Shown: positions 31,904-42,461 of the stretch, one piece after another | How the letters are laid out: each line of letters begins with the position of its first letter | Numbering within the stretch: position 1 is the stretch's first letter | Assembly: GCA_024180945.1 (NCBI GenBank) | Contig: JAKSGN010000043.1 | Span: 2,542,001-2,606,000 of the forward strand | DNA length: 64,000 nt | Direction of reading: 5' to 3' | From: Macrophomina tecta | Taxonomy: Eukaryota; Ascomycota; Dothideomycetes; Botryosphaeriales; Botryosphaeriaceae | Position numbers and translations under genes: made by a program | The notes under the pieces: model-generated | Seen by the model: only the letters and a program-made list of their open reading frames with translations | Database searches by the model: none | Told to the model about the DNA's origin: nothing

Positions 31904-34386
31904 ATGTCCACTGTCACTACCACCACTCAGCAACCGCCGGCGCCGCCCCCGCCCCCGCCGTCGCAGCAGCCGGCACCGCTCCCGCCCTCTCCCACCCTCC
32001 CGCGAGCAAATTCCAGCGCCGCAGTGAACAATCAGAATGCCAGCACCAACAATGCCACTGCCACTGCCCACAACACCCATCAACAGCAGCAACAACAACA
32101 ACAGCCGCAGCCGCCGACCATCACCTCCCTCTCCGACTCGGCCCGCACTGCCCAGGCCTTCTTTGATGCTGTCCGCGCCTTTACCGCCTCGCCCACCTTC
32201 CACGGCACCGCCGAGCTGATCGACGAGGTCCCGCGCCTGCGCAAGCTCGTGGCCGACCGCGAGCGCGACGCCAAGTTGCTGTCGGCGCGCCTCGACGAGC
32301 AGCGGCGCGACTTCGAGCGCGCGCTGGCGGACGAGAAGCGCGGGCACGAGAGCATCGCCGCCGCGTTCTTGGAGACGTACAACCGCAATTACGAGAAGTT
32401 TAGGGTGGAGAAGGAGCGGCTGGAGGGGAGGGTGGGGGAGTTGGAAGGAGTGGTGGGGAAGCAGAAGGAGGATATTGCGAGGTTGCATAAGAGCGATGAG
32501 GAGCTGGTGAGGCAGGGGTCGAAGGTGCGGGGGATGTTGGAGGCGGAGAGGGACAAGGCGGAGAAGGCGGCAAAGACGATTGGCGAGTTGAAGAAGGAGA
32601 TGGCGGTGAGGGCGGAGGCGGCGAGGAAGGATGTCGAGGGGAAGAATAAGGAGCTGGCGGAGGCGGCTGCGCGGTTGCGGAAGATGGAGGCGGAGTTGGC
32701 GAAGGCGAGGTCGTCCTTTATGAATGCGCACCAGGAGAGCATTGAGCTGCAGAAGGATCTCGAGGACGCGACGGAGAGGCTGGCGGAGCTGGAAGGGTTC
32801 GCTGAGCCGCTGAGCGATGAGAAGTGGGAGAATTCGTGAGTGTGCATTGGCCCTGGCGGCGTCGTGCTGTGCTGACACTTCGCAGCATTTCTTTGCTCGA
32901 TGAGCTTTGGCGCTCCGCACATGATCTCATCTCTTCGTACTTCCGGAAAGATCTTCCTAAGGAGATTTTGAGTGTGAGCAGTGGCATCTCATGGCTCATG
33001 GTGCTCTTCTCAATTGACGCTATTACAGAACACCTACGCATGGACGGAGATCAGAGATCCCCAGGACTTTTCCCATAAGATACCACTCCCACGAACGAAC
33101 TCGCCGAGCGCCAAATCAATGCGCATAGCCGTGATACTAGCCATCCTCGCTCGCCTCATCGACAAATACCTCTTCCAGCCCTCCTATATTCTCTCCGAAG
33201 AAAGCGGCCTCCGCGAAGTTCTCATCCGGCAAGCAATCGAGAACAGTCGGCGCGAAGCCTTCACCCGCGGCATCTTTCTCGCCACCTTCGAGGATGAGCA
33301 GGCCGAAGTTGCTGACGAGCTCGTCACGCGCATCGTCAAGGAGCTCATGCACCACATCCACCACCTGCTGCCGGCGCCACAGGTCGAGAGCTTCCGCACG
33401 CGCCTCGAGCAGATCGTTCAGGACGCGCGCGACATCTGGTGGAAAGCGCAGCGGCTGCGCCTGCGCCTCGAGCCGGACTTCCAGGTCGAGGACTACGGCT
33501 GGGAGAAGCCGATCCAGTTCCAGTACGAACACGGCGGGCCGTCGCAGATCGCCAACGGGAAAGCTCACGCCGCGAACAACAACAAAACAGACACGCCGCA
33601 GCAGTCGCCGCAGTCTGCAAAATCGTCGACTCCGAAGACGCCAACGACAGCCTCCAGTGCCGGCGCAGTGCCATCACAGCCGCCGCCCCCTTCGTCTGCT
33701 ACTGCTAATACTACTACTACTACTACTACGACCGCGACCGTGGCCACCACTCCCGGCATCAGCCCCGGCATGGCCGCCCCCGTCGCCCCGCTCCCCCCGC
33801 TGATGACGAACGGCAGCCACATTCCCGTCGTCGCGCCAGACGCGTCCCTCCTGCTCATCTTCCCGCGCATCTACATCGTCGAGGATGACGACCCGGAGCC
33901 CGTCACGCCCGGCACCGTGCTGCTGAAGTCGCAGGCCGAGGAGGCCGAGCGCGAGCTGCACCTGCAGCAGAACGCGCTCAACAACGGCATCGCGGGCGTC
34001 GGGATGCGGGTTGCGAGCCATCGCGTCAGTGGCGGTGGTGGAATTGGAGGCGGCGCGGGTAACGGGGTTATGAGGGTGGGCGGGCCGAGGCCGAGGAGGC
34101 TTTCGGTGCCACAGATGGAGGAGATTCCGGAGGTGCCGACGCCGGGGGAAGATGTGGGGGTGCTTCATCGTATGCAGCTTGGGAATGCTGCTGGCTCTGC
34201 CGCTGACCAGAAAGATAGGAAGGATTTTTTAGAGCAGGGCGGAGGGGGGTGAGGAAGGTGGTGAGGTGGGTCAAGGATAAGGCCGAGTTGGTGGGGAGGC
34301 TGGGGAGGAGGGACTTGGACATCATCGAGATTACGGATGTGCCGCTGGGCGTGGCGCTCAGAAAGACATTGAGCAGTCCGGTGTAA
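31904..34386 (+). CDS. Large coiled-coil protein of unknown function
   Basis: Four exons: 31904-32835, 32886-32973, 33029-34169 and 34238-34386, 769 aa. Residues 1-~75 are Thr/Pro-rich and contain an eight-Gln run. Residues ~75-105 (SDSARTAQAFFDAVRAFTAS) lead into a long coiled coil to about 300, with heptads such as EKERLEGRVGELEGVVGKQK. A conserved-looking globular part follows: ISLLDELWRSAHDLISSYF, then MRIAVILAILARLIDKYLFQ, VADELVTRIVKELMHHIHHL and ARDIWWKAQRLRLRLEPDF. Next is a disordered Thr/Pro/Gly region with a (TAC)n-encoded Thr run near 33709. The last exon, reached by a 68-nt intron with a CGCTGAC branch site, ends DIIEITDVPLGVALRKTL. Similar fungal proteins are, I believe, sometimes labelled MEI5, but I see nothing that proves a recombination role. 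Confidence 0.75.
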
Positions 34387-35613
34387 ATTCGGTTTTGATT
34401 TACTGCATTGGGGTTTCTTTAGATTTGTTTTCCTTTTTTCTTGATCGGAAAGAGCTGCATGGGGTACGCATTGTCTTGACTTGATACTTTCTTCTTGGCC
34501 TTGTATATCCACCAGTTTTGCCTTACTTGGAATGATTATAAACAACTGGAACACTAATCAACTGCTGCAAAAAGTGTATTCGTCAATAAGTGAGTTGTAG
34601 TGGCAGAAGTGCGCTGGTTGATGAAAGAACAAGATGAAGAGACTTATTAAGACGATGAATTTGAGAAGACACATTGACCGCCACTAGCAATGTACTGTGT
34701 TCCTACACGTAGTGTCCTCAGAAACGCGCCCAAGGTACCGCATTCAAAAGCCTCTCGCGCCGGGCTCTTCCGCTTCCTTCTTCAGACAGAAGCATCTACT
34801 TGCTGACCAACCAAACTTATTACATGAGACGGGACGAACTCGCCAGGAACAAACTTTTTTTTTTTTTTTGTTTCGTCCGCTTTCGACTTTCACGGTTGCG
34901 AAATGGCCAAACCAACAGGGGTCCCTTGAGCCACTTCAGGATGCGTAACACTTGGTGTCGAAGAAGAGCGGCTTCTGGCGTTTTTTTGATAATGCCAATC
35001 ACTTCTGCAAGGTTACGGCTAGCGCTGACGCCCCACTCTATGAGCTGATCCTGCACGGGATGATTGGGAATACAGGGGCCCGACAAGGGTCGAAAGAGGA
35101 GAAAAGTTGTCACCCAGCCGTGTGGGGAACAGCGGCCGGAATATGCAGCACATCCGCGGTATGCTGTGTTCCTGACTGGGCTAGGGACGGAAAATTGATC
35201 AAGCTGTTAGATTCACAGAATCAAGTATGAAGATGAGTTTATGACTTCTGTAGTGACTGAACGAAGACCACGATATGGAGCAGGGCGCAGCAGGCTCATG
35301 TGTAGAGACAAAGAGCAGGGGAAGATGTAGAAGCGGAGACCGCGGAGTGAAAGATATTGGGCTGTTGTATCCTTGAACTTTGCTTTCTTTACTTGAGTGC
35401 ACAGCATTATCGGTTCCGCCTATTCAACTTCCCTATGACATGATATCTACGGAAACGACGAATAGGGAAAACATCACAATGGAACAATATGAATCAAAAC
35501 GCCTCCATGATATCCGCACGGGAAAAACCGCGAAAATAGAAAACATAAACAGGTTAAATGCCAAGGTCATCCCAACACCATGCATGCTCTCTTCACTCTT
35601 ATCCCGGCCATGC
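34387..35613. other. Intergenic between convergent genes
   Basis: 1.2 kb between the stop codons of the coiled-coil gene (+) and the GH76 gene (-). It holds both 3' UTRs. AT-richer than the coding parts, with a T15 run at about 34855-34869. No gene seen. Confidence 0.4.
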
Positions 35614-37641
35614 TCAGTCCCTGTACATATTCACAAACTCCCACAGCGCCCTGACCACCGCCACGCCTCCACCCTGCGTCTCTACGGTCCTTCCTCTTCC
35701 CCTATCATTCTTGTCCTGCATCTCCGCTCCCGACTCGCCCTCATCTTCCTCAGTCGTCACAGTTCTCGACGCAGAGCTTTCTGTCCCAGCCGGATCAAAG
35801 CCCAAGAACGACGGCATCCCACCCCCACTCTCCTTCGTATACCAATCATAGTCCTTGATCGGCATCCACAACCCACCCCGTGGCAAACTTTCGTTATTCC
35901 TGTAATCCACCGCACCGGGCGGCAGCTCTGGCGCGTCCGCTTCTGCTTCCTCATCCTTCTTGCCCTCCCAATTCGGCGCGCCCCACCACATGCCGAACCT
36001 ACCCTCCTCATCCCTCGTGCGCAGGGCCATGCGAGCATTATGCGCGACCCACGGCGCATACTCCTTGCAACTCTGCTTGTGCAGCAACGCCGTCTCGCGA
36101 CTGGCTCCGAAGGTGACGCCCGGCACCGCCGGGCTGAGTGGCAGGGGCTCGCAGAAGGTGGTGAGGTGGTGGAAGAAGATGCCCTTGAACGTCTGCCCGT
36201 TCTGGTTGCAGGTGCCGTTGGCGTCACAGAGCTCCTCGAGGACGCCATCGCGGCCCATGCCGTGCCATTTGTACTTGCCCTTCTTTTTCTTCTTCTCAGG
36301 GTCCACGTTCTCTTCTTCCTCAGCAACCAAGTCATCATTGTCGCTCATTCCGTGGGGGCGCTGCTTCCTCTTCCCCCTCCTCTCCCGCCTCTCCTCATGC
36401 TGCTTCCACCCGGTCGCCGCGATGACGTTGCGCACGAGCGTGTGCCCGTCCTCGAGATACCACTGCTCGCCAGTGCCCTCCCACAGGCCGCGCAGGCCCG
36501 ACAGCACAACGCCCTGGTTGTACGTATACGTCATCTCGTTGCGGACATCGCACTTGCCTGTGCCGATGCTGCCGTTCTTGCCCCAATTCCTTATGTGGAA
36601 CCCATCGACGTACAAGCCCTGCTTGTTCGTCATATTGCTGTCCCTCAGCCAGTTGTACCCGTCGACGGCGGCAGCGAGATAGCGGCGGTCGTGCGGGCTC
36701 GCGAATGGTAGTCCGCCATCGCCATCGCCAGCCGCAGCCGGCATGAACGGCGATGTATTCCGATCGCCCGGAAAATACAGATACATGCCAATCGACGCGG
36801 AGATGAACAGCTGGTTCGTAATCGCGTTCTTGTAGGGCGTAAGCCGCGGATTCCACGTCATGCCTCCGCCACACAGCTCGGTGTCCCAGCCCTCCGACGC
36901 GATATCATAGAACACATGCGCCCGATGTGCGAACGCCGGCGCGAACTGTTTCCCGTACCACGCGCGCCCGGACGCCTCTTCCGCCGGCGCGTAGTGCCTG
37001 CGGGCGTGCACGTCGATGAAGCGGATGCTCTCCAGCCAGCCGAGCACGACCCACAGCATGTCGTCGTAGGCCTGCATGCGGATGCTGAACGCGTCCTCGC
37101 CGAAGTAGTACGCCACGCTCTGCGAGAAGTACTTGCTGATCTCGTTCTCGACGCGCTGCGCCTCGGCCGCCACGGGCTGTTCGATGTTGCCGGGCAGCAC
37201 GTATGAGAGTGAGCGCGTCAGCGAGTGTAGGGTTGCCGAGACGAAGGTTGCCATGACGGCGGCGGTCCAGTCGATGGCTGAGGGCCATTGGCCCAGCCAG
37301 AGCTCGAAGTAGCGCGATTGCATGGTCGAGAGCGCGGCGTGCAGCTCCTCGAGGGGGTTGAGCGGCCAGTGCGTCGGCTCTTGACCGCTTCCTGGGGGTA
37401 GTGTGGAAGCCGGTGAGGCATGGCTACTGGGGGAGTCGTGGGTATCGTGGGGTGCCGAGAATGGGTTCTGGGCGGCGTGGGGAGCGGCTTCGGGATTCTC
37501 GAGCAACCATGGGGACGGCGGTTCGAGATCGGGGTTGGCGTACACGGGTGTGGGAAATAGGCCGATCAACGACAGGATGGCAATGAGACATAGTAGGTGA
37601 GCTGGACGGGCGCGGGTGGTCGTTCGCAAGGGCGGACTCAT
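35614..37641 (-). CDS. Glycoside hydrolase family 76 protein, secreted
   Basis: A single-exon gene of 675 aa starting at 37641. Residues 1-35 are a signal peptide: basic MSPPLRTTTRARP, hydrophobic LLCLIAILSLIGLF, then PTPVYA as cleavage site. Residues ~100-450 carry GH76 features: AYDDMLWVVLGWLESIRF with the Asp193-Asp194 pair that is catalytic in family alpha-1,6-mannanases, ELCGGGMTWNPRLTPYKNAI, FISASIGMYLYF, YTYNQGVVLSGLRGLWE, then GVLEELCDANGTCNQNGQTF and FKGIFFHHLTTF. The family acts on alpha-1,6-mannan; fungal Dfg5/Dcw1 members help attach GPI proteins to the wall. Here the C terminus (LWEFVNMYRD) lacks a GPI-type hydrophobic tail, so the protein is probably soluble and secreted. It contains acidic and basic low-complexity inserts around residues 440-480 (EERRERRGKRKQRP; EEEENVDPEKKKKKGK). 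Confidence 0.9.
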   Translation of the reverse strand: MSPPLRTTTRARPAHLLCLIAILSLIGLFPTPVYANPDLEPPSPWLLENPEAAPHAAQNPFSAPHDTHDSPSSHASPASTLPPGSGQEPTHWPLNPLEELHAALSTMQSRYFELWLGQWPSAIDWTAAVMATFVSATLHSLTRSLSYVLPGNIEQPVAAEAQRVENEISKYFSQSVAYYFGEDAFSIRMQAYDDMLWVVLGWLESIRFIDVHARRHYAPAEEASGRAWYGKQFAPAFAHRAHVFYDIASEGWDTELCGGGMTWNPRLTPYKNAITNQLFISASIGMYLYFPGDRNTSPFMPAAAGDGDGGLPFASPHDRRYLAAAVDGYNWLRDSNMTNKQGLYVDGFHIRNWGKNGSIGTGKCDVRNEMTYTYNQGVVLSGLRGLWEGTGEQWYLEDGHTLVRNVIAATGWKQHEERRERRGKRKQRPHGMSDNDDLVAEEEENVDPEKKKKKGKYKWHGMGRDGVLEELCDANGTCNQNGQTFKGIFFHHLTTFCEPLPLSPAVPGVTFGASRETALLHKQSCKEYAPWVAHNARMALRTRDEEGRFGMWWGAPNWEGKKDEEAEADAPELPPGAVDYRNNESLPRGGLWMPIKDYDWYTKESGGGMPSFLGFDPAGTESSASRTVTTEEDEGESGAEMQDKNDRGRGRTVETQGGGVAVVRALWEFVNMYRD

Positions 37642-39282
37642 GGTGTCGCGAGACCTCGAGCGGAGCCGCGATAAGACGGGAGCGGGAGCTGGCCGCGGAG
37701 GAGCAGGCGGGACACAGCGAGCGAGCGGGGGAATCAAAGGGAACAGGGCATGAAAGAAGTCGCAGCGCTGACCAGCAAGCACACGAAGGAGAAACGGGAG
37801 GGGGAAGTCGGGAGGCCAGGGCCAGTCGCGGCGTTCCTGCGTCGGCGAGGCTCTTGTAGTCTTCTGACGATGATTGTAGCTCCCTTGGCTTGGCTGGCGG
37901 CGCAAGGATGACCGTCTCTCGCTAAAGCTCCACGACTCGCAACACTTCCCCGCAGCCTGCTTTTGCTCCAATTGCGGCTGAGCTCCCTGCTGCCGCGCCA
38001 TCGCAATCTGCGAAGACGTCATGAAGGCGTCCCTCCGAGAAATTCTGTTCGACACCACCGGCATTTGACGCCGATAGAAGACACACAACAGTCCTGTCCT
38101 CCTCCCACGATTTCCCCGCTTCCAAAGTCGCAAGCCATGCGAGAATGAGCCGCCCGCTGGTCATGCGCGGGTCTGCAGCGGCCAATGCTCACCTGACAGC
38201 CTCCGGCGCGCAGCCAGGAGCCTCCTGGCCGCCTGAACCAATTCTCTGCCGAGTTTCCGATCACGAAAAGCCAAGTCCGACGACAAACCAGCAGTCGAAA
38301 ACTATTCTATTCTCGCCGCGCTCTGGCTTTCTGCGATTCAACGAAGTGGTGTCCAAGTGTTTCGTGTGCTGGTGCTGTCTTCGTGCATTAGCCCTCCTGC
38401 TCGACAAGGGGATGCGGCCAGACCAGTGAATCCCTGTCTTCAGAGGTCCCAAAGTGGTGTGGCTGTAAGACCACTCTATCCACTTAAATGTCTCGTCAAC
38501 TCCAAGCCATGAACTCTGCCAAGACATCTTTGTTATAGCCTAGACCCGGCGCGAACGTTAAAACAGGCGCATTGCCATCTGTGAGGGAGGCGTGATGACC
38601 CGAGCTACATGCGCCAGTAGAATTGGCCGGCTTGTTGGTGACGGATAAAGAACTCGAGAATCTGCCAGTAGCGGGTCAATACATCTAGCGGGAAGAGGTA
38701 GCTTATACATTGCAGCTCAGCTTGTTCCCCGCCACTTCATCTCAAGGTTAGATTAACAGTGAGCGTAAATACCACTGGTCCTTTGTTACTTCATCCACGC
38801 CAAGAACATGTATTAAGAATTCAAGGCGCACAAGTAGTCTTCCATTAGTCATGGTTGGTCTTCCGGCTGTATATTTTGTTTTTGGAGAACCAATGTCGGT
38901 ATCCAATTCGCTTCGGCATGTGTAAATTCGAGCTCTCATTTGGGCAACATCAGGGAGTGTTGCTTTTCATCTGGGTATCTATAACTCCGTCAACTCCTCG
39001 ACCTTTCAAGTACATAGACAAACAATCAAGACTTACTGCGAAATTGCTTCAAGAACCAGCTTGCCAAAGACAAGCCGGTAGATTGCTTTTTTGTATTGCG
39101 ATTCATACGACACCTCTCTCCGAGGACGCCGGCAGTACGGTGAGACACCTCCAAAAAAAAAAGGTCCATACCGCTCTCACCCCTCCGCCATCTTTTTTGC
39201 TTTCCGCGTGCCTAAAAGCGTGCCTAAAAGCGTGCACCAGGCGCTGTAATCATCTTGAACCGCCGTTCCTCCGTCGCGCCGC
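37642..39282. other. Intergenic, GH76 promoter and Y14 3' flank
   Basis: 1.6 kb between two minus-strand genes. The GH76 frame stays open for another 164 codons upstream of its start, but that stretch lacks a signal-peptide-like or conserved sequence. A perfect 12-bp tandem duplication (gcctaaaagcgt, 39210-39233) lies just outside the Y14 stop. No gene seen. Confidence 0.4.
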
Positions 39283-39857
39283 TCACTCGACATCGTCCCG
39301 CATATCCTCCGGACTCCTGCTGCGGCCGCGATCACGGTCCTCGGGGCTCCTGCTGCGCGGCCTCGCGCGCCCGCGCCCGCCGCCGCGCGGCGCGCCGCCC
39401 TGCTTCGGCGGGGGCCTGACGAACGCGAAGTCGACGGAAATCGTCTGATCTAGCAGCTTCTTGCCATCGGCGCCCTCGATGGCGGCCTTGGCCTCGGCCA
39501 TGGTCGGGTACTCGACTAAGACGTAGCCCTAAACAGGCCGCAACCACCAAAATCATCAGCCTCCAGCTCCTCAAACCCCTTCGAGAGCTTGTCGTGAATC
39601 CATACCTTGACGTAACCCGTGCGGCGGTCCAGGTTGAGGTGTAGGTTCTTGATCTCGCCAAAATCGCCGAACATATCGGTCAGATCCTCTTCGCTGGCCT
39701 CCTCGTGCACGTTGGTGACGATGATGATCCAGCCCTCGATCGAGCGCACCGCCACCGCGTCGTCCTTGGTGCGCGCTTCACTGACGCCGCCGCCGCTGTT
39801 GCTGCCGCCTTTGGTCTCAGTGGGCGGGACGTCGACCTCCATCTCGACGTCGGCCAT
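39283..39857 (-). CDS. Y14 / RBM8A, exon junction complex RNA-binding protein
   Basis: Two exons: 39857-39606 and 39528-39283, 165 aa. One RRM spans residues ~55-135: [46 protein letters not shown] then [20 protein letters not shown]. These blocks are nearly those of animal Y14, including the [16 protein letters not shown] core that contacts Mago. The C-terminal tail is Arg/Ser/Gly-rich with two RSRSPED repeats, as in Y14. With Mago, Y14 locks eIF4A3 on spliced mRNA upstream of exon junctions; baker's yeast lacks it, whereas filamentous ascomycetes and fission yeast keep it. The 77-nt intron sits between the RNP motifs and has a GGCTGAT branch site. Confidence 0.95.
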
Positions 39858-40322
39858 GGTGGGATTGCGGTGTTTGTGTGCGGGGTAAGGTGAGGGTTCG
39901 AGGGTGCGCTTCCGTCGACAGCGGGTGGAGAGAGAGGAAGGAGGGCCTGGAGCGGACACGGATCTTGGGGAATTGGCTGAATGTGGGATGTTGATTGACG
40001 CTGCGGAGGTGACAGCGGACGCGGCGGGGGAGGCCCTTCGCGCAGCGGTGTTTATGGGCTTCGCTTGGCGCTGACGTGCATTGGACGCGCCGTCATCGCA
40101 CCCGGCGATGTTTCTGATGTACGCGCAAGCTCCCAGTATTTCTTTTGGCGGATATCAAAGTGACACGTTCAGAGACAATAGGTCAAAAATTAATTTTACG
40201 CAGGGCGCGAGTCGTTCGCCAGTGGCTGAATTGCTTTTGCTTATTTTGCTGATTCCACTAGATCTCAAGATCATGTCCACTCCTTTCTCAGAGCCGTCAC
40301 ACCACGATATCTCATGATTCTT
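39858..40322. other. Intergenic, Y14 promoter and RidA 3' flank
   Basis: A 465-bp spacer between two minus-strand genes; GC-rich near Y14 and AT-rich near the RidA stop. No gene seen. Confidence 0.4.
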
Positions 40323-41192
40323 TTACGCCTTGCCGGCGAGAGCGATGCACTCAATCTCAACCGGAACGCCCTTAGGCAGCTGCTTGACAGCGACGCAGCT
40401 CCTGGCCGGCTTGTGGGCGAAGAACTTCTCGTAAACACCGTTCATCTCGCCGAAGTTGGCCATGTCGTCGAGGAAGACAGTGGTCTGCTCAGAAATTACA
40501 GTTCCGTCAGAAAAAAAAAAAAAAAAAAAAGGCCCGGTCAAGTATGCTCGCGAAGATTCGCAGATCCATGGTCTCGAAAACGCACCTTGAAAACGCGGGA
40601 GATGTCCGACCCGGCCTCCTCGAGGATGGCGATGACGTTGTTGCAGCAGGCTTCGGTCTTCTGGGCAATGCTGCCATCGATCAGGTTGCCCTGCGCATCG
40701 GCCGGGATCTGGCCTGACACGAAGATGTGCTGACCAACCTGCACTGCTTGAGTCTGTTAAATTATGCTGTGTCAGCGGCGTGGCTGATGCATTATGTATG
40801 GTGGCGCGTTGCGCGGTGGGGGAAGCGGCTGGGCATAGCGGCAGCTCGTGAGCTGAGCTTCGATGTCCGGTGCTGCCATGGCAATTGGCGTATTCGTTGC
40901 ACGCATCAGGCACTGGTGAGTGATATGGAGGGATCATGGACATACGTAGGGGCCGGCAGCTGGGGATAGTACGTCAGTTAATAGTGGAAGCTGTCTAGCG
41001 GCGGGAGGGGAGCGTACGAGGGCAAGCCTTGGCGCTAAAGATCTTCTGAATGTCAGACATGGTGCGGATTGGCTGATGGTGGTGTAAGTGGGATGAGGCG
41101 ATCAATTGACGGAGAGGATGGGCGATGCGGAGGGCGGGTAGACGTGAGAGAAGGCGCGGTGTTGTTATGCGTGCGAACATCGTTGGAGTCAC
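40323..41192 (-). CDS. RidA/YjgF-family enamine/imine deaminase with mitochondrial presequence
   Basis: Four exons: 41192-41018, 40959-40946, 40753-40586 and 40484-40323, 172 aa. The domain reads [20 protein letters not shown], then [40 protein letters not shown] and ends [20 protein letters not shown], with the family's catalytic Arg in RSCVAV and the final V-E-I-E-C-I-A. RidA hydrolyses reactive 2-aminoacrylate-type imines made by PLP enzymes. Exon 2 is a 14-nt microexon encoding part of PPAGPY. The first 44 residues ([20 protein letters not shown], then [17 protein letters not shown]) are a mitochondrial-type presequence; an in-frame ATG at 41060 ([14 protein letters not shown]) would give a 128-aa cytosolic form, matching the yeast Mmf1/Hmf1 pair. 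Intron 3 contains a T20 tract on the sense strand. Confidence 0.95.
40511..40530 (-). repeat. Poly(A/T) tract inside RidA intron 3
   Basis: 20 A on the plus strand, i.e. T20 on the sense strand about 26 nt before the 3' splice site of the last RidA intron, just upstream of a TTCTGAC branch-site candidate. Confidence 0.95.
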
Positions 41193-41717
41193 TGGCGAGT
41201 TGGTGGGGTATGGCGGGGTGCGTTCACTCCAGAGCTCCGTGAGTCGCCGAACTCGCTGCCCAGTACTCGGAACCTAAACTTTTATTTTTCCTCCTGCAAG
41301 AAACAACTAAGTATTTTTTTTTTTTTTTTTTTTTTTTGCTACATACTCAAATCACCCATGCCAGTCTATGGCTGAGGTCTATTATTCACAAGGATTCCGA
41401 ATGTACGGCCGAGAAGAATTCAAAATGCTGGCGCCGATGCTGCTCAGATAGCGGAAGCCTTTCCGACGCCAAAAAAAAAGTTCGTATCTCACGATCCCGG
41501 CAAAGGACAAAGCTTCCCGCCCAAACGCGCCCCCTTCGTCAGCCTTACGAAAATCAATTGGAAGCCACCTGCAGAGCCTTTCGCGGTCCGATCGCCTTCC
41601 GGAGCATTTTTATTGTGACGTGTCAACGATATGCAGCTAACCGCAGGCCGGGCCTGGAGGTGGTTGGGCGCCTCGGGCGCATTCGGGATCGGCCAAAAAA
41701 GAGTCGCTTGCCGCTGT
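41193..41717. other. Intergenic, RidA promoter and APT1 3' flank
   Basis: A 525-bp spacer between two minus-strand genes. It contains a 24-nt poly(T) run (41314-41337, plus strand), i.e. poly(dA) about 120-145 bp upstream of the RidA start, a likely nucleosome-free promoter element. No gene seen. Confidence 0.45.
41314..41337 (+). repeat. Poly(T) tract, 24 nt
   Basis: Uninterrupted T24 upstream of the RidA start codon; the longest simple homopolymer of the window. Confidence 0.95.
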
Positions 41718-42461
41718 CTATGCCGACTTTTCCTGGCCCGACAGCAGCGTGTAGACGGGCGCGTCGAGCTTGTCGCGGCCCTTGAGGAAATCGAGTTCGA
41801 GAATGAAAATGTAGCCCAGAAGAGACCCCCCGAGTCTCTTGACGAGGTCACCGGCCGCTGCCGCGGAGCCGCCTGTAGTCGCACGTCAGTGGCCCGCCGC
41901 AACGCGTTATCATGTGTGCCCGCGCCACTACTTACCCGTAGCAATGATGTCGTCCACAATGATGACCTTCTGGCCAGCCTTGATGGCATCGGCCTGGATC
42001 TGGAAAAAGTCCTCGCCGTACTCCTTCTGGTAGCTGGCAGTCTCCGTCGGACCCGGCAGCTTGCCCTGCTTGCGGACAGGCACGAAGGCCGCGCCCAGCG
42101 CCAGCGCCAGGCTGGGGCCGAACAGGAAACCGCGGGCCTCGAGGCCAATGATGACGTCCGGCTTCTGGGCGTAATTGGTGGAGACGTGCAGCTCGAGGGC
42201 GCGGACGAGCTTCTGGTGTAGGTCGGCGTTGGCGAAGATGGGCAGGATGTCCTCGAACAAGATGCCCGGCGTCGGGAAGTCGGGAAACTGGCGCAGAGCG
42301 TTCTTCAGGTTTACTTTAAGATGGGCGAGTTCGGCGGAGCCGGCGGCAGCGGCGGCGGGGAGTCCTCTTTGGGAGGCATCGGCGTTGACAGTTGGGTCTG
42401 GGGCGCTGGCAGGCGGGTGGGCGCTGGTGGCAGTGGATTGGTGCGAGGCGGAGTCGCTCAT
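41718..42461 (-). CDS. APT1: Adenine phosphoribosyltransferase
   Basis: Two exons: 42461-41936 and 41872-41718, 226 aa. It salvages adenine to AMP using PRPP. The core reads [20 protein letters not shown], then [59 protein letters not shown] and the PRPP-binding loop [20 protein letters not shown], which is split by the 63-nt intron (ATIATG / GSAA). The protein ends [20 protein letters not shown]. Bacterial and yeast enzymes are about 180-190 aa; here an extra ~45 residues at the N terminus (Ser/Ala/Pro-rich) precede the conserved start and look disordered. Single domain, presumably cytosolic. Confidence 0.96.

Noticed and set aside
37642..38133. Upstream extension of the GH76 frame
   Set aside because: The frame is open but the residues are low-complexity, while the ATG at 37641 opens a clean signal peptide.
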